Below are positions 1 through 9,722 of a stretch of 64,000 bases of DNA, piece after piece. Position 1 is the stretch's first letter; each line of letters starts with the position of its first letter. The translations under genes were made by a program, and so were the position numbers. The notes below the pieces were generated by a model. It made no database searches. It saw only the letters and a program-made list of their open reading frames with translations, and was not told where the DNA came from. Origin of the DNA: Flabesymbios commensalis (Eukaryota; Annelida; Polychaeta; Terebellida; Flabelligeridae); the NCBI GenBank assembly GCA_964017125.1, contig OZ024909.1, positions 54,848,596 to 54,912,595 on the forward strand, read 5' to 3'.

Positions 1-35
1 AATTATGAAAAAATATCTAAGCTACTGGTACTTGC

Positions 36-263
36 CTGCTCTGCTAATAAGTGTCGTATAATTTTTGTTTGTCTGTATTTATAAGAATTCACATTAGAAT
101 ATACAGGGATGATGGGTTCAGTTATTTCAATGTTTTTCAATTCTGCTTCAACTGCTCTGCTTGCATTATACATAAGCTTGGTATGAAAGGCTCCACTGAC
201 TGGCAAATATCTTGTTCGTTTGATTCCAAATTCTTTTGTGTTGTTTTCAATGAATTTTAATGC
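36..263 (-). CDS. MCAT: MCAT coding exon 5, catalytic histidine; gene continues off the window
   Basis: Residues 300-375 (76 codons, phase 0 in and out). PVSGAFHTKLM carries the catalytic His326, and the run to YSNVNSYKYR matches the family. The acceptor is TTTTTTGTAG. The best exon end is CAG|GCAAGT, a GC-AG type donor, because it leaves LLAEQ to join the expected LVSPV of the next exon. A GT five bases further on would add an extra Ala and shift the phase. The last exon(s) lie left of base 1. Confidence 0.88.
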
Positions 264-1025
264 CTACAAAAAACAACAAAATTTCAAACCAAATTATAGC
301 TGACATTAAACATTTCTAGAAAAAAATTACACCCCACCGACCAACGCCAACCCATACCTGGAATAAATTAAAAATGTGTGAGTAAAATATCACTCTCCGG
401 ACCTATCGGATCTTAATGATCAGGCAAATACAATAAAGATAACGACATTATACTTTAAAAAATTGAATAGTGTTTTTTGAAAATCGAGTAATTGTAATTG
501 AAGAAAATGATCAGCTATTAGAAATGTAATTGTAAATGAACTACATTTTTTTCATCCCAGTACTTTCTAAATTGCTTTTAAGATACAGCTCAATTGCAAA
601 TAAAATGTGCCATTTAATTAAATGCTAAAGTATTCATATTGCCTGTATATTTGCATGTATTTTTCTTTTCACCTATCATTGACAATACTTTGAAACACTA
701 TATAAACTTGCTTATTGTTATTGAACCTATGTTGGTGAAGGGTATAAGATAGTAGTGATGACTGCATGTTAATTTAAAAACTATTCTCCAGTAAAGACCA
801 CACCCACCCCAATAGGCCACTGACCAGAGTATAGTACATGAGGTGTGTTTAATCAAACATAAAGTTCAGTGCATTGGCTTAAATCTGTATTGAATACAAA
901 TCAATTAAAATAATGGACCAATGGAACTCCAGAAAAATACTGAACAAACACTGCGAACACATTAGCGTCTAAAGCTGTTCTTGTCAACACTCATGTTGAC
1001 CCTTTAAGCACCCTTGTTGCATTAA

Positions 1026-1264
1026 CCCTTTAACCGCCAAATTATTCAATGGGAATTTTCACCCACTTGAGGTTGTGTCTCGCTGACACAATCCACAATT
1101 TCAAGTGAGTGAAAATTATGCAGCTTTGAAAAAATTGAGGTCAACTCTTTTCAAATCGTGCTGATTGATGTCACATTATGGCTTTAACATGTTTAAAATG
1201 CGGTACTGAATGTGGTAATAATTAGGTGAAAAACCGAATATAATCGGCACCGGCGGTTAAAGGG
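1026..1264. mobile_element. piggyBac-type MITE copy A in MCAT intron 4
   Basis: A 239-bp element with 13-bp inverted ends CCCTTTAACCGCC / GGCGGTTAAAGGG. It is flanked by TTAA at 1022-1025 and TTAC (one change) at 1265-1268. Inside is a stem-loop built from TTTTCACCCACTTGA and its complement (about 1056-1119). TTAA target sites with CCC ends are the hallmark of piggyBac-group elements. No coding capacity. Confidence 0.8.
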
Positions 1265-1973
1265 TTACTGAATATGCAATAATCCATCAGAAAAATGATG
1301 TAAATTGACACATCTTGTTCATAAAAAATCACATAATTTTCATTCCTTATATTTCACACCACAAGAGGTTCAGGCTGAATAAAATAAGCAGAAATACCTG
1401 GCTGACAGGAGGAGTACAGTATTCTAGGAAACTTCAAAGTGGCTTAATAAGTGATATGTAGGCAATTATAAAAAAAGTGAGTAATATACAAACTACTTTA
1501 CTTTCTGAATTTTCAATGCTAATGGGTAGACAGGTAGGCCTAATTATTTTTTATCTAAGGTTTATTATCTGATTAGATTAATTGTAATTCAAATTGTAAT
1601 TGAGAAATATAATTGTAATTGAACATACTTTTTTAAATGTAATTTCAAGTGAAATAAATCAATTGTATTTGTAATCTTAATTGCTATTTTTAAAAAGCTG
1701 AAATAGTAATTGCATTTGAAAAAAATAATTGAACAGGCCTTGCCGATGAACACATATTTATTTAAAAAAAAATATTGCTCACTCCTCACTCAGACTGTCT
1801 GCAAAGGATTGTATGAACTAAATGGAGGGCAGCTATCTTTACTGTGTGTTGGTTGTAACTGTCCATGGTAAGTGCCAGCCAAAAACACAAAACATTAACA
1901 CATAGTTGGTTTAATATTACAAAAATGTGTAGCCATATATTTAACTACATTTTATACGATTTAGTATGCTTAA

Positions 1974-2200
1974 CCTATACCCAGTTTATTTAAATTAATT
2001 TATTTAAAAAAAATTCACCCACTTGAAGTTGTGTCTCCTTGCCGCGACCCACAACAAAAATGGGTGAAAATTACTATTTATTTTAATTTGAGACCAATCA
2101 TTTGCAAAATCCATATGTTTAAACACACATTTCGTTCCCAATATCAGTGATTTGATCGACTAATAAAACAGGTTGAAAACAACAATCAGCAGGATAGGGG
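1974..2200. mobile_element. piggyBac-type MITE copy F in MCAT intron 4
   Basis: TTAA on both sides (1970-1973, 2201-2204), worn ends of the CCCCTATCCTGC type, and the same inner TTCACCCACTTGAAGTTG stem with a partly damaged right half (about 2014-2070). Confidence 0.65.
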
Positions 2201-2225
2201 TTAATAGCGATGAGACAAAGGTTAA

Positions 2226-2468
2226 CCCTTTAAGCCCTCACGATGCATTAAAGCATCCTTTTACATCCCTGAAAACAGACATAATTTTCCTACAACAACG
2301 AGTTTTAAAATGAATATTTCCATAAAACTGGTTTACCAATACATGGTAATTTTCTTTAATTTTTCACTCACTTTAAATCATCTTTATCCATTACAAGTCG
2401 AGAATAGCGACAGCAATTCACGGCTTGTAGTGGATGAAGATGACAATGTAAAGTCAGGCTTGAAAGGA
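2226..2468. mobile_element. piggyBac-type MITE copy B beside the MCAT exon 4 donor
   Basis: The left end CCCTTTAAGCCC follows TTAA (2222-2225). The right end, GGCTTGAAAGG, is followed three bases later by TTAA (2471-2474). The centre is a stem-loop of CATCTTTATCCATTACAAG and CTTGTAGTGGATGAAGATG around GCGACAGCAATTC. It is the same subfamily as copies C and D. Confidence 0.75.
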
Positions 2469-2484
2469 TTTTAAACTGAAATAC

Positions 2485-2705
2485 CTCGCTATGGCCAGCC
2501 AAAACTTTGCCCTCGGGAAAAAGATAGTTGGCGACACCACATACTGGATTCTCTATGTCACGTCTGGTTTGACAGAAGCGCCTTGCGCTTTGACATGCTA
2601 ATTTTAGCTTAGCATTAGGATTCAAGAAGGCCATCATCATTCCACTAGGCACAGCTTCTGAGTCTTTCTGCATGGCTTCTGCTCGAACCTTCACCACCCT
2701 CACAG
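2485..2705 (-). CDS. MCAT: MCAT coding exon 4, malonyl-selecting arginine region
   Basis: Residues 226-299. It contains VKVRAEAMQKDSEAVPSGMM. Arg233 matches the arginine that binds the malonyl carboxylate in this family (Arg117 in E. coli FabD). The later ENPVCGVANYLFP and VLAGHSE segments match the vertebrate ENPVCEVSNYLFP and VISGHQE. The acceptor is GTCACAG. The donor, GAG|GTATTT, is followed within about 20 bases by the end of another MITE (2226-2468). Confidence 0.93.
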
Positions 2706-2910
2706 CTGTGACAATGAAGAATATTTTCACCATTTAACAGTGCTCAGGTACCTGCATTGTAATATTTAGACCACCGAATGATGTCTCAACGTTAAGAAAG
2801 GTTGGATATGCCAGCTAAACCTTGAATTATTACATCTTAATAGTAGGAGCTATCAGAGGCCATGATAAATAGTCATTACTGATGGTAGCAATTTGAAAGA
2901 GTTAGCTCAC

Positions 2911-2998
2911 CATCTTCAAATGTGATTGCCCCAGAAAATACAAGAGCAGCATATTCCCCAATACTGAAGCCAGCCGCTCCTACACAGAATTCTATCGC
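2911..2998 (-). CDS. MCAT: MCAT coding exon 3, active-site serine
   Basis: Residues 197-225 plus one base of codon 226. The exon carries AAGFSIGEYAALVFSGA. The serine of GFSIG (residue 208) is the expected catalytic nucleophile of malonyl transacylases (GHSLG in bacteria, GFSVG in vertebrates). Acceptor TTTTTCAG, donor GATG|GTGAGC. Confidence 0.93.
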
Positions 2999-3349
2999 CT
3001 GAAAAATGAATGTTTATCAATATTTAAATATAGAAGTTGCTTGATAATGTCCAGCAGTCTGATTAAGATGTCATCCTAATTCTATATGCATATATATATA
3101 TATATAGCTTAACCTTTAAACCACCAGACTAGTTTTGTAATAGCATAGAATTTCATCTTATATAATGTGTTTAAGTTATAAAAGTGTTAACTTAACATCA
3201 ATGAATGTGTATTAACTATTCCATTGCATATTGGCAGGATTTAAAAGTCACCAAGTGTAATTCATTAGAAAGTTACCATACACCCATTTAAAATTATCTG
3301 GGAAATTTTCAGCCCAAACACATGTATTATATTACTTATGCTGATTTAA

Positions 3350-3592
3350 CCCTTTAAGCCCTCACAATGAATTAAAGCATCACTTTACATCACTGTATAC
3401 AGACTTAATTTTCCTACAACTAGGGGTTTCATGATGAAAATTTCCTTGACACAGTTTTACCAATACATTGCATTTTTCTTTAATTTTTCACCCACTTCAA
3501 GTCATCTTCATCCACTACAAGTCAAGAATTGTGATAGCAATTCGCGGCTTGTAGTGGATGAGATGACTATGTTGAATTCAGGCTTGAGAGGG
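3350..3592. mobile_element. piggyBac-type MITE copy C beside the MCAT exon 2 donor
   Basis: 243 bp with exact TTAA on both sides (3346-3349, 3593-3596), and ends CCCTTTAAGCCC / GGCTTGAGAGGG. The inner stem-loop of CATCTTCATCCACTACAAG is shared with copies B and D. The right TTAA starts within the first ten bases of MCAT intron 2 as transcribed. Confidence 0.85.
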
Positions 3593-3601
3593 TTAAACTA
3601 C

Positions 3602-3712
3602 CTCTGGCTGGATGAAGCGCAAACTCTCAACTGCTGCTAAAGATGTCACAAGGATTGCCGGTTGTTGATACACGGTCTTGTCCAGGGTAGCTTTAGGTCC
3701 TTCTAAACAAAT
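3602..3712 (-). CDS. MCAT: MCAT coding exon 2
   Basis: Residues 160-196 (37 codons, phase 0 at both ends). The acceptor is TTTTCAG and the donor GAG|GTAGTT. The peptide contains the family stretch LDKTVYQQPAILVTSLAAVE, which aligns with the vertebrate CQPAIFVASLAAVE region just before the nucleophile. A piggyBac-type MITE begins only a few bases past this donor (see 3350-3592). Confidence 0.92.
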
Positions 3713-3914
3713 CTGAAAACACATGCTAAAAATGATATTTATGAAAAATTATCTCGAAATTCGTCGTAGCTGATAACATTAACTGTGAGGTTGGTTATCT
3801 GAAAATGATGATACCGGGTAACTAATATTATACAGCCTGGGTAATTATCTAAAATGAGATAAGATTGTTGATTAATCTATAATGCATTTGATGCTATCTA
3901 ACACATCAACTTAA

Positions 3915-4120
3915 CACATTATCACCACTTAGAGCACTGAGCAAAGAAATTTAAATTTTCAGCCACTTGAAGTTGCGTCTCCCTACCGCGATCCACAACT
4001 TCAAGTGACTGAAAATCTGTGTTATTTGTGAAATTTAAGTCCCAATAAACAGATAAATATCAGTGTTTCAAGATTGAAATAATCTTTTATTTTTAGCAAC
4101 TGGTTATCAGGGGTCATACA
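3915..4120. mobile_element. Degraded piggyBac-type MITE copy E in MCAT intron 1
   Basis: TTAA at 3911-3914, and a clear inner stem-loop of TTTTCAGCCACTTGAAGTTG and CAACTTCAAGTGACTGAAAA (about 3955-4015). The right end is not clear, so the boundary is approximate. Confidence 0.5.
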
Positions 4121-4384
4121 GGTGCTAATAGAAACACAGAAATGAGATTGTCTACTGTAGTTGCCATTTAAAATGTATTTCATTACAGTGCAGGCCTATA
4201 TCTCAGGCCTATATAAGCGACAGATTTTACATCTAAAGATCAATCTATCCAAGAAATCTGAATGAGGACCGAGTGGAAAAGAGAAGTGTAATATAGCATG
4301 TTTAGAAGTAAAACAAATGAATATAATGTGTAGAATTAATCCATTACCATGAATGGTGGGAATTCCGAAATGACTACTGATTAA

Positions 4385-4627
4385 CCCTTATGCTGCCGAT
4401 TTTCAGATTTCAGACTATTTTTCATTCATTTGAAGCTGGAATTGCTAATGCAATTTTCAGCTCCAGATGACAAAAAATAATTATTTTTATGAACAAATAT
4501 ACATCTTCAAAATGTAACTATTAGATTAACTAAGCATCTATCACAAAACATTTTAGCAATTCGAGTTGAATTTATTGGTCTGAAATTTGCTGCAAAACGG
4601 CTATATTCGGTCCTGACAGCATAAGTG
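4385..4627. mobile_element. piggyBac-type MITE copy G in MCAT intron 1
   Basis: TTAA at 4381-4384 and TTAC at 4628-4631, with ends CCCTTATGCTGCC / GACAGCATAAGTG. The inner stem uses a different core (TTCATTTGAAGCTGGAATTG), so this is another subfamily. A lone CCCTTTAAGTGCG end at about 4662 marks a further fragment between this copy and MCAT exon 1. Confidence 0.75.
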
Positions 4628-4776
4628 TTACCAGTTACCGGTATACCAATTGCAGCTTAACCCTTTAAGTGCGAGGAACAAATTTAGATGTCAGAATGTG
4701 AAGTCTATCCCCGCAATGAAAGAGTCAATATTTATAACATGACTATAGACCCAGATAGACACCAGATATTGCATAC

Positions 4777-5253
4777 CTTGAGAAGATCATATCCTAGAAT
4801 GCTGCTGGCAATTTCATACATCTCCTTCACATTGGCAAACTCCAGTAGTTGTTTACCCATACCCACAAACTGACTGCCCTGTCCAGGAAACAGGAACACT
4901 GATGTCTCTGCTGGATTTATTCTTGGTTGAAAACGGTGTTTACTTTGTGAGCGATTCCAATCATTATAGGATTTCCATTTCTCCCAGTAATCATCTTTTT
5001 TATCCATGATGTTACCATCATTAACAGGTGGTTCAGGCTGGGTCTCCTTTGGTGAGTCTGCCACTGTAATGCCTCCAATATCACTCTCACCATTCCCTGG
5101 TGATGGACTGTCAGGTTTCTTGTTTCGTACACAAGTGTCTGTTAGCCTGTTATCGCTGCAATATCTACATGTTTTAAAATGTTGAGAAAGTCGAGAATAT
5201 TGAATTGCTGCTTTCATAAATGTTAAATTGGCAATCGTCCTGAAACTCTGCAT
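4777..5253 (-). CDS. MCAT: MCAT coding exon 1: mitochondrial malonyl-CoA:ACP transacylase, N-terminus
   Basis: This exon encodes residues 1-159. The enzyme moves the malonyl group from malonyl-CoA to the phosphopantetheine arm of mitochondrial ACP, the entry step of mitochondrial type II fatty acid synthesis, which feeds lipoate production. The first 33 residues have Arg and Lys but no Asp or Glu, as expected of a mitochondrial presequence. Residues about 40-110 are polar and low-complexity. The acyltransferase fold begins near residue 117, with the FPGQGSQFVGMG oxyanion-loop motif at 122-133. The start chosen is the Met at 5253, followed by a good presequence; an upstream in-frame Met at 5367 gives a poorer one and lies beyond a likely 3' splice site at 5312-5314. 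The donor is AAG|GTATGC, phase 0. The pre-catalytic segment is roughly 60 residues longer than in the human protein as I recall it. Identification is firm; the start is probable. Confidence 0.93.
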
Positions 5254-5480
5254 TATGACTCGAGCCTCTTCACAAATTGTATTAGGTGGAAATACTATAG
5301 TGCTCTTTATTCTAAAAATAAAAAAATCTACATTTAATTTATGGTGAAAATACAAAACTATGTACAAAATACAAACATTTCAGCACAGTAATCATGGTAA
5401 TACTAACAGCCAACTCTAATTTACAGGTTCGTGACTATACAACTACTACACAGCAATGTACAATGCACTATCTATCAGCC
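5254..5480 (-). promoter_or_regulatory. MCAT: MCAT 5' leader and likely untranslated-exon junction
   Basis: Upstream of the chosen ATG, a pyrimidine-rich tract ends in TTTTTAG (complement of 5312-5314) and looks like a 3' splice site. The leader is therefore probably joined to an untranslated exon further right, which I could not place. No TATA box is evident. Confidence 0.4.
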
Positions 5481-5487
5481 TACATTT

Positions 5488-5563
5488 CATCGCCTCGAAG
5501 CTAAAGGATCCTATCTGCCACTCTAACGAGTGTCTAATAGGATCTTTTAGCCCCGAGGCGACG
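5488..5563. repeat. Short hairpin repeat upstream of MCAT
   Basis: An inverted repeat of about 28 bp: CATCGCCTCGAAGCTAAAGG, then a 20-base loop, then the matching CTTTTAGCCCCGAGGCGACG. Three arm positions differ. It is probably a tiny foldback element. Confidence 0.6.
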
Positions 5564-5573
5564 ATTTATACAT

Positions 5574-6520
5574 ATTTATACATACCGGTATTTATTAGGA
5601 GTTCACAAGACAAGTTTTCAGATCTGCTATGAAACAATAGCATCCGCAGCATAACATATAACATGTATAAGTTGGTGGCACTCTGTACAAGAGAGAAAAC
5701 ACATCTAACACGTGAATAATAGGTTTCAGGTTGGTACTAGTTATGTATCCCTTTTCACATGGCAGATAACATTTTAAGTACATGTAATAAATATCCACTC
5801 TGTTGCAGATACATTACAGGCCTCCCATATTGGGGCCGACATGACCTACTGTAGATGGGAGTGACATCATGGGAAGGTCACTCGCGGACTGTAAACATCA
5901 GACGATTACCTATGTACAGTTGAACAGAATAGATGTGTCATCTCTTGGTTGAATATATATATCGTTTATCTATTTTTAAGTCATAAGGCTTTGAATATAC
6001 ATGTTTATGTTTAAGCCATTAGACTTCGATAGGCCTACGTACTTTCACAAGTTTATTTTCTTCCCTCACAAACTTACTTCGGGAATGTGACCTTGGCTCA
6101 CTAAGGTACTTGCAGTACTACTCTGAAATAGCCACCTCGTTAAAGTATATACGTCAGTGGCCAACTCTAAATTTTGCCAGCATGAGACACCATCACAATA
6201 TCAACCTGATATAGGTTCAAATTTTAATGACAATGTCTCCTGTTTGTTGGAGAGCATGGCCCAGCAGAGAATCCATGTTATAGACTTGTTAGATTTCCTG
6301 TACTATTGAATTTCAATCGTCAGGAGTGCAGAGTTGCTAGTCTTGCGGTTATTTATATAGAGTGCTTTGCCAATGATACTGTACATGCTGTAGGCACAGG
6401 GACATGAGACCACCTGTTGAAATGGAACAACCCTGCTTACTGAAAGGAGGCATACATCTAGATAAAACACCACCTAAAATGCAATTAAATTAAAAGCAGT
6501 AGATAAAACACATGTATGTA
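5574..6520. other. No recognised feature upstream of MCAT
   Basis: Open, non-repetitive-looking sequence. It may hold the MCAT promoter and first untranslated exon (the GC-richer patch near 5820-5905 is the likeliest place). I see no coding exon, and the short open frames here have no recognisable motif. Confidence 0.4.
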
Positions 6521-6524
6521 TGTG

Positions 6525-7573
6525 CAGGGCATAAATTAGGGTGCGCAAATGCGGGATTCCCGCTGTTTTTACTCAGATCCCGCGCATCAGTTATTACAAG
6601 TGCGGTATATTTCCGCACCATTTCCTGGCCTCCGTGGGCACAACATCTGTTTGATGTAATCCTGTTTTAGTTTATCTTGATACCAAGTCTACTGTGCAGA
6701 GTTGTATCTGAGATCGTATAATCTCTAATAAGCGCGTAAGGCGCGGAAGCATAGTGGAGGGTCAGATTGGATTATGACTTCACACTTCCAAAAGATGTGT
6801 GTCTGGCCCCAGGGGTCTGGCTGTCTGTTCATGCTGTACATGTGACGTTTCTATACTGTAACGTTTAGACGGCATTGGTTTGATTGTGGGCCGACATTGC
6901 AGATGCAGGACCATCATTGTGCCGCGATATCTCTTTAAAATGACAAGAGATATCCTAGCTCTTGTCAACCAGTCATGATCACACGCGGAAGTAATATCAC
7001 AGAACTGGAATTGCAGTTCTGTGGTAATATGTAACGTTCTCACTAAACACAAGACGTTGACACAATGTTGGCCCACCGTCTGCGCAGCTAGCCCAACATT
7101 AAACCAGCATTGCGTCAATGTCTCGTGTTTACTGGGTTGCTGACACACACAGCAACACACATATATTGGCATGTGATACCTTCTGTGACCCTCAAGGGCA
7201 CCACTTGACTGGCAGGTGCCTAGACAATATCGCTATCTGCTATTACAACACTGCTGGCCCACGGACCAGCCTGTGGCAAGCTAAGTTGGCTGGCCAAGCG
7301 GCAGGAGATGAAGTTTACTGGGATTTTTTTCAAAGTAGATTGGTCATCAACATAATTTATACTCTTGACCCCTGCATTTGCCCTGACGATTAAAATAAAA
7401 ACAACACCTTATTTTTTACATTTGATGAGTTGATTTTCAATGTGACACTCCAAAAACATCCCCCTCAATAAAAAATACATGGCGGGACAGTCCCCCCTTC
7501 GATTGAAAAATCCCTCTAAAAAAAATTTCCTGGGGGGGTCCCCCCCAAAATCTAAGCCTTAATTCGTGCCCTG
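6525..7573. mobile_element. hAT-like non-autonomous element, about 1.05 kb
   Basis: Terminal inverted repeats CAGGGCATAAATTAGGG and, reverse-complemented at the right end, CAGGGCACGAATTAAGG. The flanking octamers TGTATGTG and TATATGTA agree at six of eight positions, as an old 8-bp hAT target duplication might. It has no transposase. A palindromic MITE of the CCAGCAAACAC group (about 7035-7138) sits inside. Confidence 0.65.
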
Positions 7574-7589
7574 TATATGTAATACATAT

Positions 7590-7790
7590 ATATGTACATG
7601 TATCTGAAAAACTGTGCCAGATGATTTCAGGGAGGGATATGCCTTGAAAAACTTGATCAAATTCAAAATAGCAGACTATTAGCCATTATTTACCATGTAA
7701 AACCGTGCCAGATAGCTGGACCAATACTATAAAATGTGTGGCTTCAGGGAGGGATTTGCCCTGCAAAATTTCAACCTCAGTTTCAATTTC
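7590..7790. repeat. Diverged units of the 145-160-bp satellite-like repeat
   Basis: Two worn units with the landmarks GTGCCAGATAGCTGGACC, TATAAAATGTGTGG and CAGGGAGGGAT. They match the internal array of the elements at 9723-11993 and 60449-62742. Confidence 0.6.
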
Positions 7791-7821
7791 AACAACAGAA
7801 ACTGTTCAGAAAGATATAGTG

Positions 7822-8457
7822 TCGATGGTCTAAAACAATAGTGGGTCAAGTCGACTTGACAGCGAAATTGTGTTTATATTTTTGCTTAGAACTACAGTCT
7901 GCTAAATCAACTTATTAGCATGTAGACTTGGACTTATAATGATGAAACACACAGCGATTGGAATTTGACAGTAGATCAAGTGAAGCTGTCAGTATTGTTT
8001 TACCTGCAAGAGCGATTTACAGAAGTAAAAGTGGGATCAACAAGACACCAAGTTGACTTAGCGCTTTCTTACTCCAGGAACACAGAATATACAGAGATTG
8101 TTCCTAGATCAACAATGAACTAAGTCCAGGCATTTCCCCTGTGTTGTCTCCACAATTCTCAGAATAAGAATGCGCTAAGTCCACTTGCACCGTTTTTGTC
8201 CCAGAAACACAACCCATATAAGCATATAACACCAGAAAAACAATGTGTCAAGTCGAATTGGTCCTGTGTTGGACAGATATTATGCTGATATGTGATCCTT
8301 TTCACGAGAATAACAATGTGCTAAGTCGACTTGATCTGTTGTTTTAATCTGAATTCGGAATAAATTCAAACTTTATACATATTATAGGTGACTTAGCTGG
8401 TTATTATTCTGAAGGCCAAAAATGTCACTTAGCACATTATTGTTTTAACCCATCGGT
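7822..8457. mobile_element. Small inverted-repeat element rich in AAGTCGACTT-type motifs
   Basis: The outer arms are roughly complementary: GGTCTAAAACAATAGTG at the left, CACATTATTGTTTTAACCC at the right. Inside, a motif like AACAATGTGCTAAGTCGACT recurs about seven times in both orientations, spaced 40-190 bp. The exact 10-mer AAGTCGACTT occurs at about 7852 and 8321. No coding potential; family unknown. Confidence 0.55.
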
Positions 8458-8640
8458 GTGTCTGTTTTTTTTATAGTTTTTTATAGTGCATGACACTTTT
8501 CGTTTAATAGATATTAAAAGAAAAGACCATCATTTCTACATCAAAGAGACACTATAAATCACCATTTAATGTGATTCTTGCTATTTTTACTGATTTTGTT
8601 GTACTAAAAATATCAGATAGTAGTAATAAATATACTTCTA

Positions 8641-9352
8641 GCATCTGAGTTCTACATAATCGGTGATTTCAATCTTCATCTTGGCAAAAAACAAAGTCCA
8701 ACTACTATTACATCCTGCGATATCCTTGAATCTTTTTATCCAAAACATGTTAATTTTCCGACACACATACATGGACATGGGCGTTGCTTGGAAAGAGTTT
8801 GGTGCAGAACCCGTTACAGGCGCGACAGATCATGTTACAGAGTTCAGTGTAATCTGTGCAAAAGAATTATGGAGAAAGCAAAAGCAAATTTTTAAGCTAA
8901 CATCATATTAGAAAATTCTGAAGATCCAAAGAAGCTCTGGAAATCTATAAGCAACATCCTTCATAGATTTCCTGCTCCCTCTTCGCCTGAGAATCTATCA
9001 CTCAAGACAATTTGTGAAATATTCTCAAATTTTTGTGTTGATAAAATTACTATTATTCGCTCAAAATTTCCAGACGATAATAAACTCCAAACCGTGCATT
9101 CCTCGCTAGACATAATTTTTTTAATGAATACATTGACTTTGGCAACAGAAACAGAGATCAAAACATTAATCATGAAATAAAAGAGCACCTCAAGTGATCT
9201 TGATCCATTTCCTACTAGCTTGCTGAATGATTGTATCAGCGTCCTAATTGAACCAATAACTAGTATCATCAATAAATCTCTCCAAGAGGGTGTTTTACAC
9301 GATCAGTTCAAAAAAGCATATATTAGACCTCTTCTAAAAAACCCAAACTAAT
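8641..9352 (+). pseudogene. LINE fragment (CR1/L2-like), end of endonuclease to start of reverse transcriptase
   Basis: The translation begins with FYIIGDFNLHLG, the GDFN endonuclease motif of non-LTR retrotransposons. After frame changes near 8760 and 8915 it continues through a linker to DLDPFPTSLLNDC and KKAYIRPLLKNPN, the entry to the reverse-transcriptase domain. It is broken by frameshifts and a stop near 9178 and truncated at both ends, ending next to GGTGAGACCTTAAGG at 9363. A dead copy. Confidence 0.8.
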
Positions 9353-9722
9353 TAGACTAGTTGGGTGAGACCTTAAGGTCTCACCACCCTAAATAAGCCG
9401 GAATCCAGGGAGGTGTCTACTAATGATGGAATCATCACATGAAATATTTCTTAGGCGGCTGTTCCAACCACTATTGAGTAGCTATCTGTGAAAGAGAGTA
9501 CGGATTATAGCCCAATTTTTTAACAGGAGTGACCTTTTTGCTCTATCCTGATATGTCACACTAAATATCTAATAGGGTGAAAAATGGTGAAATCGGCCTG
9601 CGGTATTAAGGCAGTTCCCAGCATTCTTTAAGTGAAAATATCTGTATAAACCTATATATTTTTTTAATCATCAGGACATTCTCTATCAATATAAAAAATA
9701 AACAAGACTGCATAAGTCCAGG

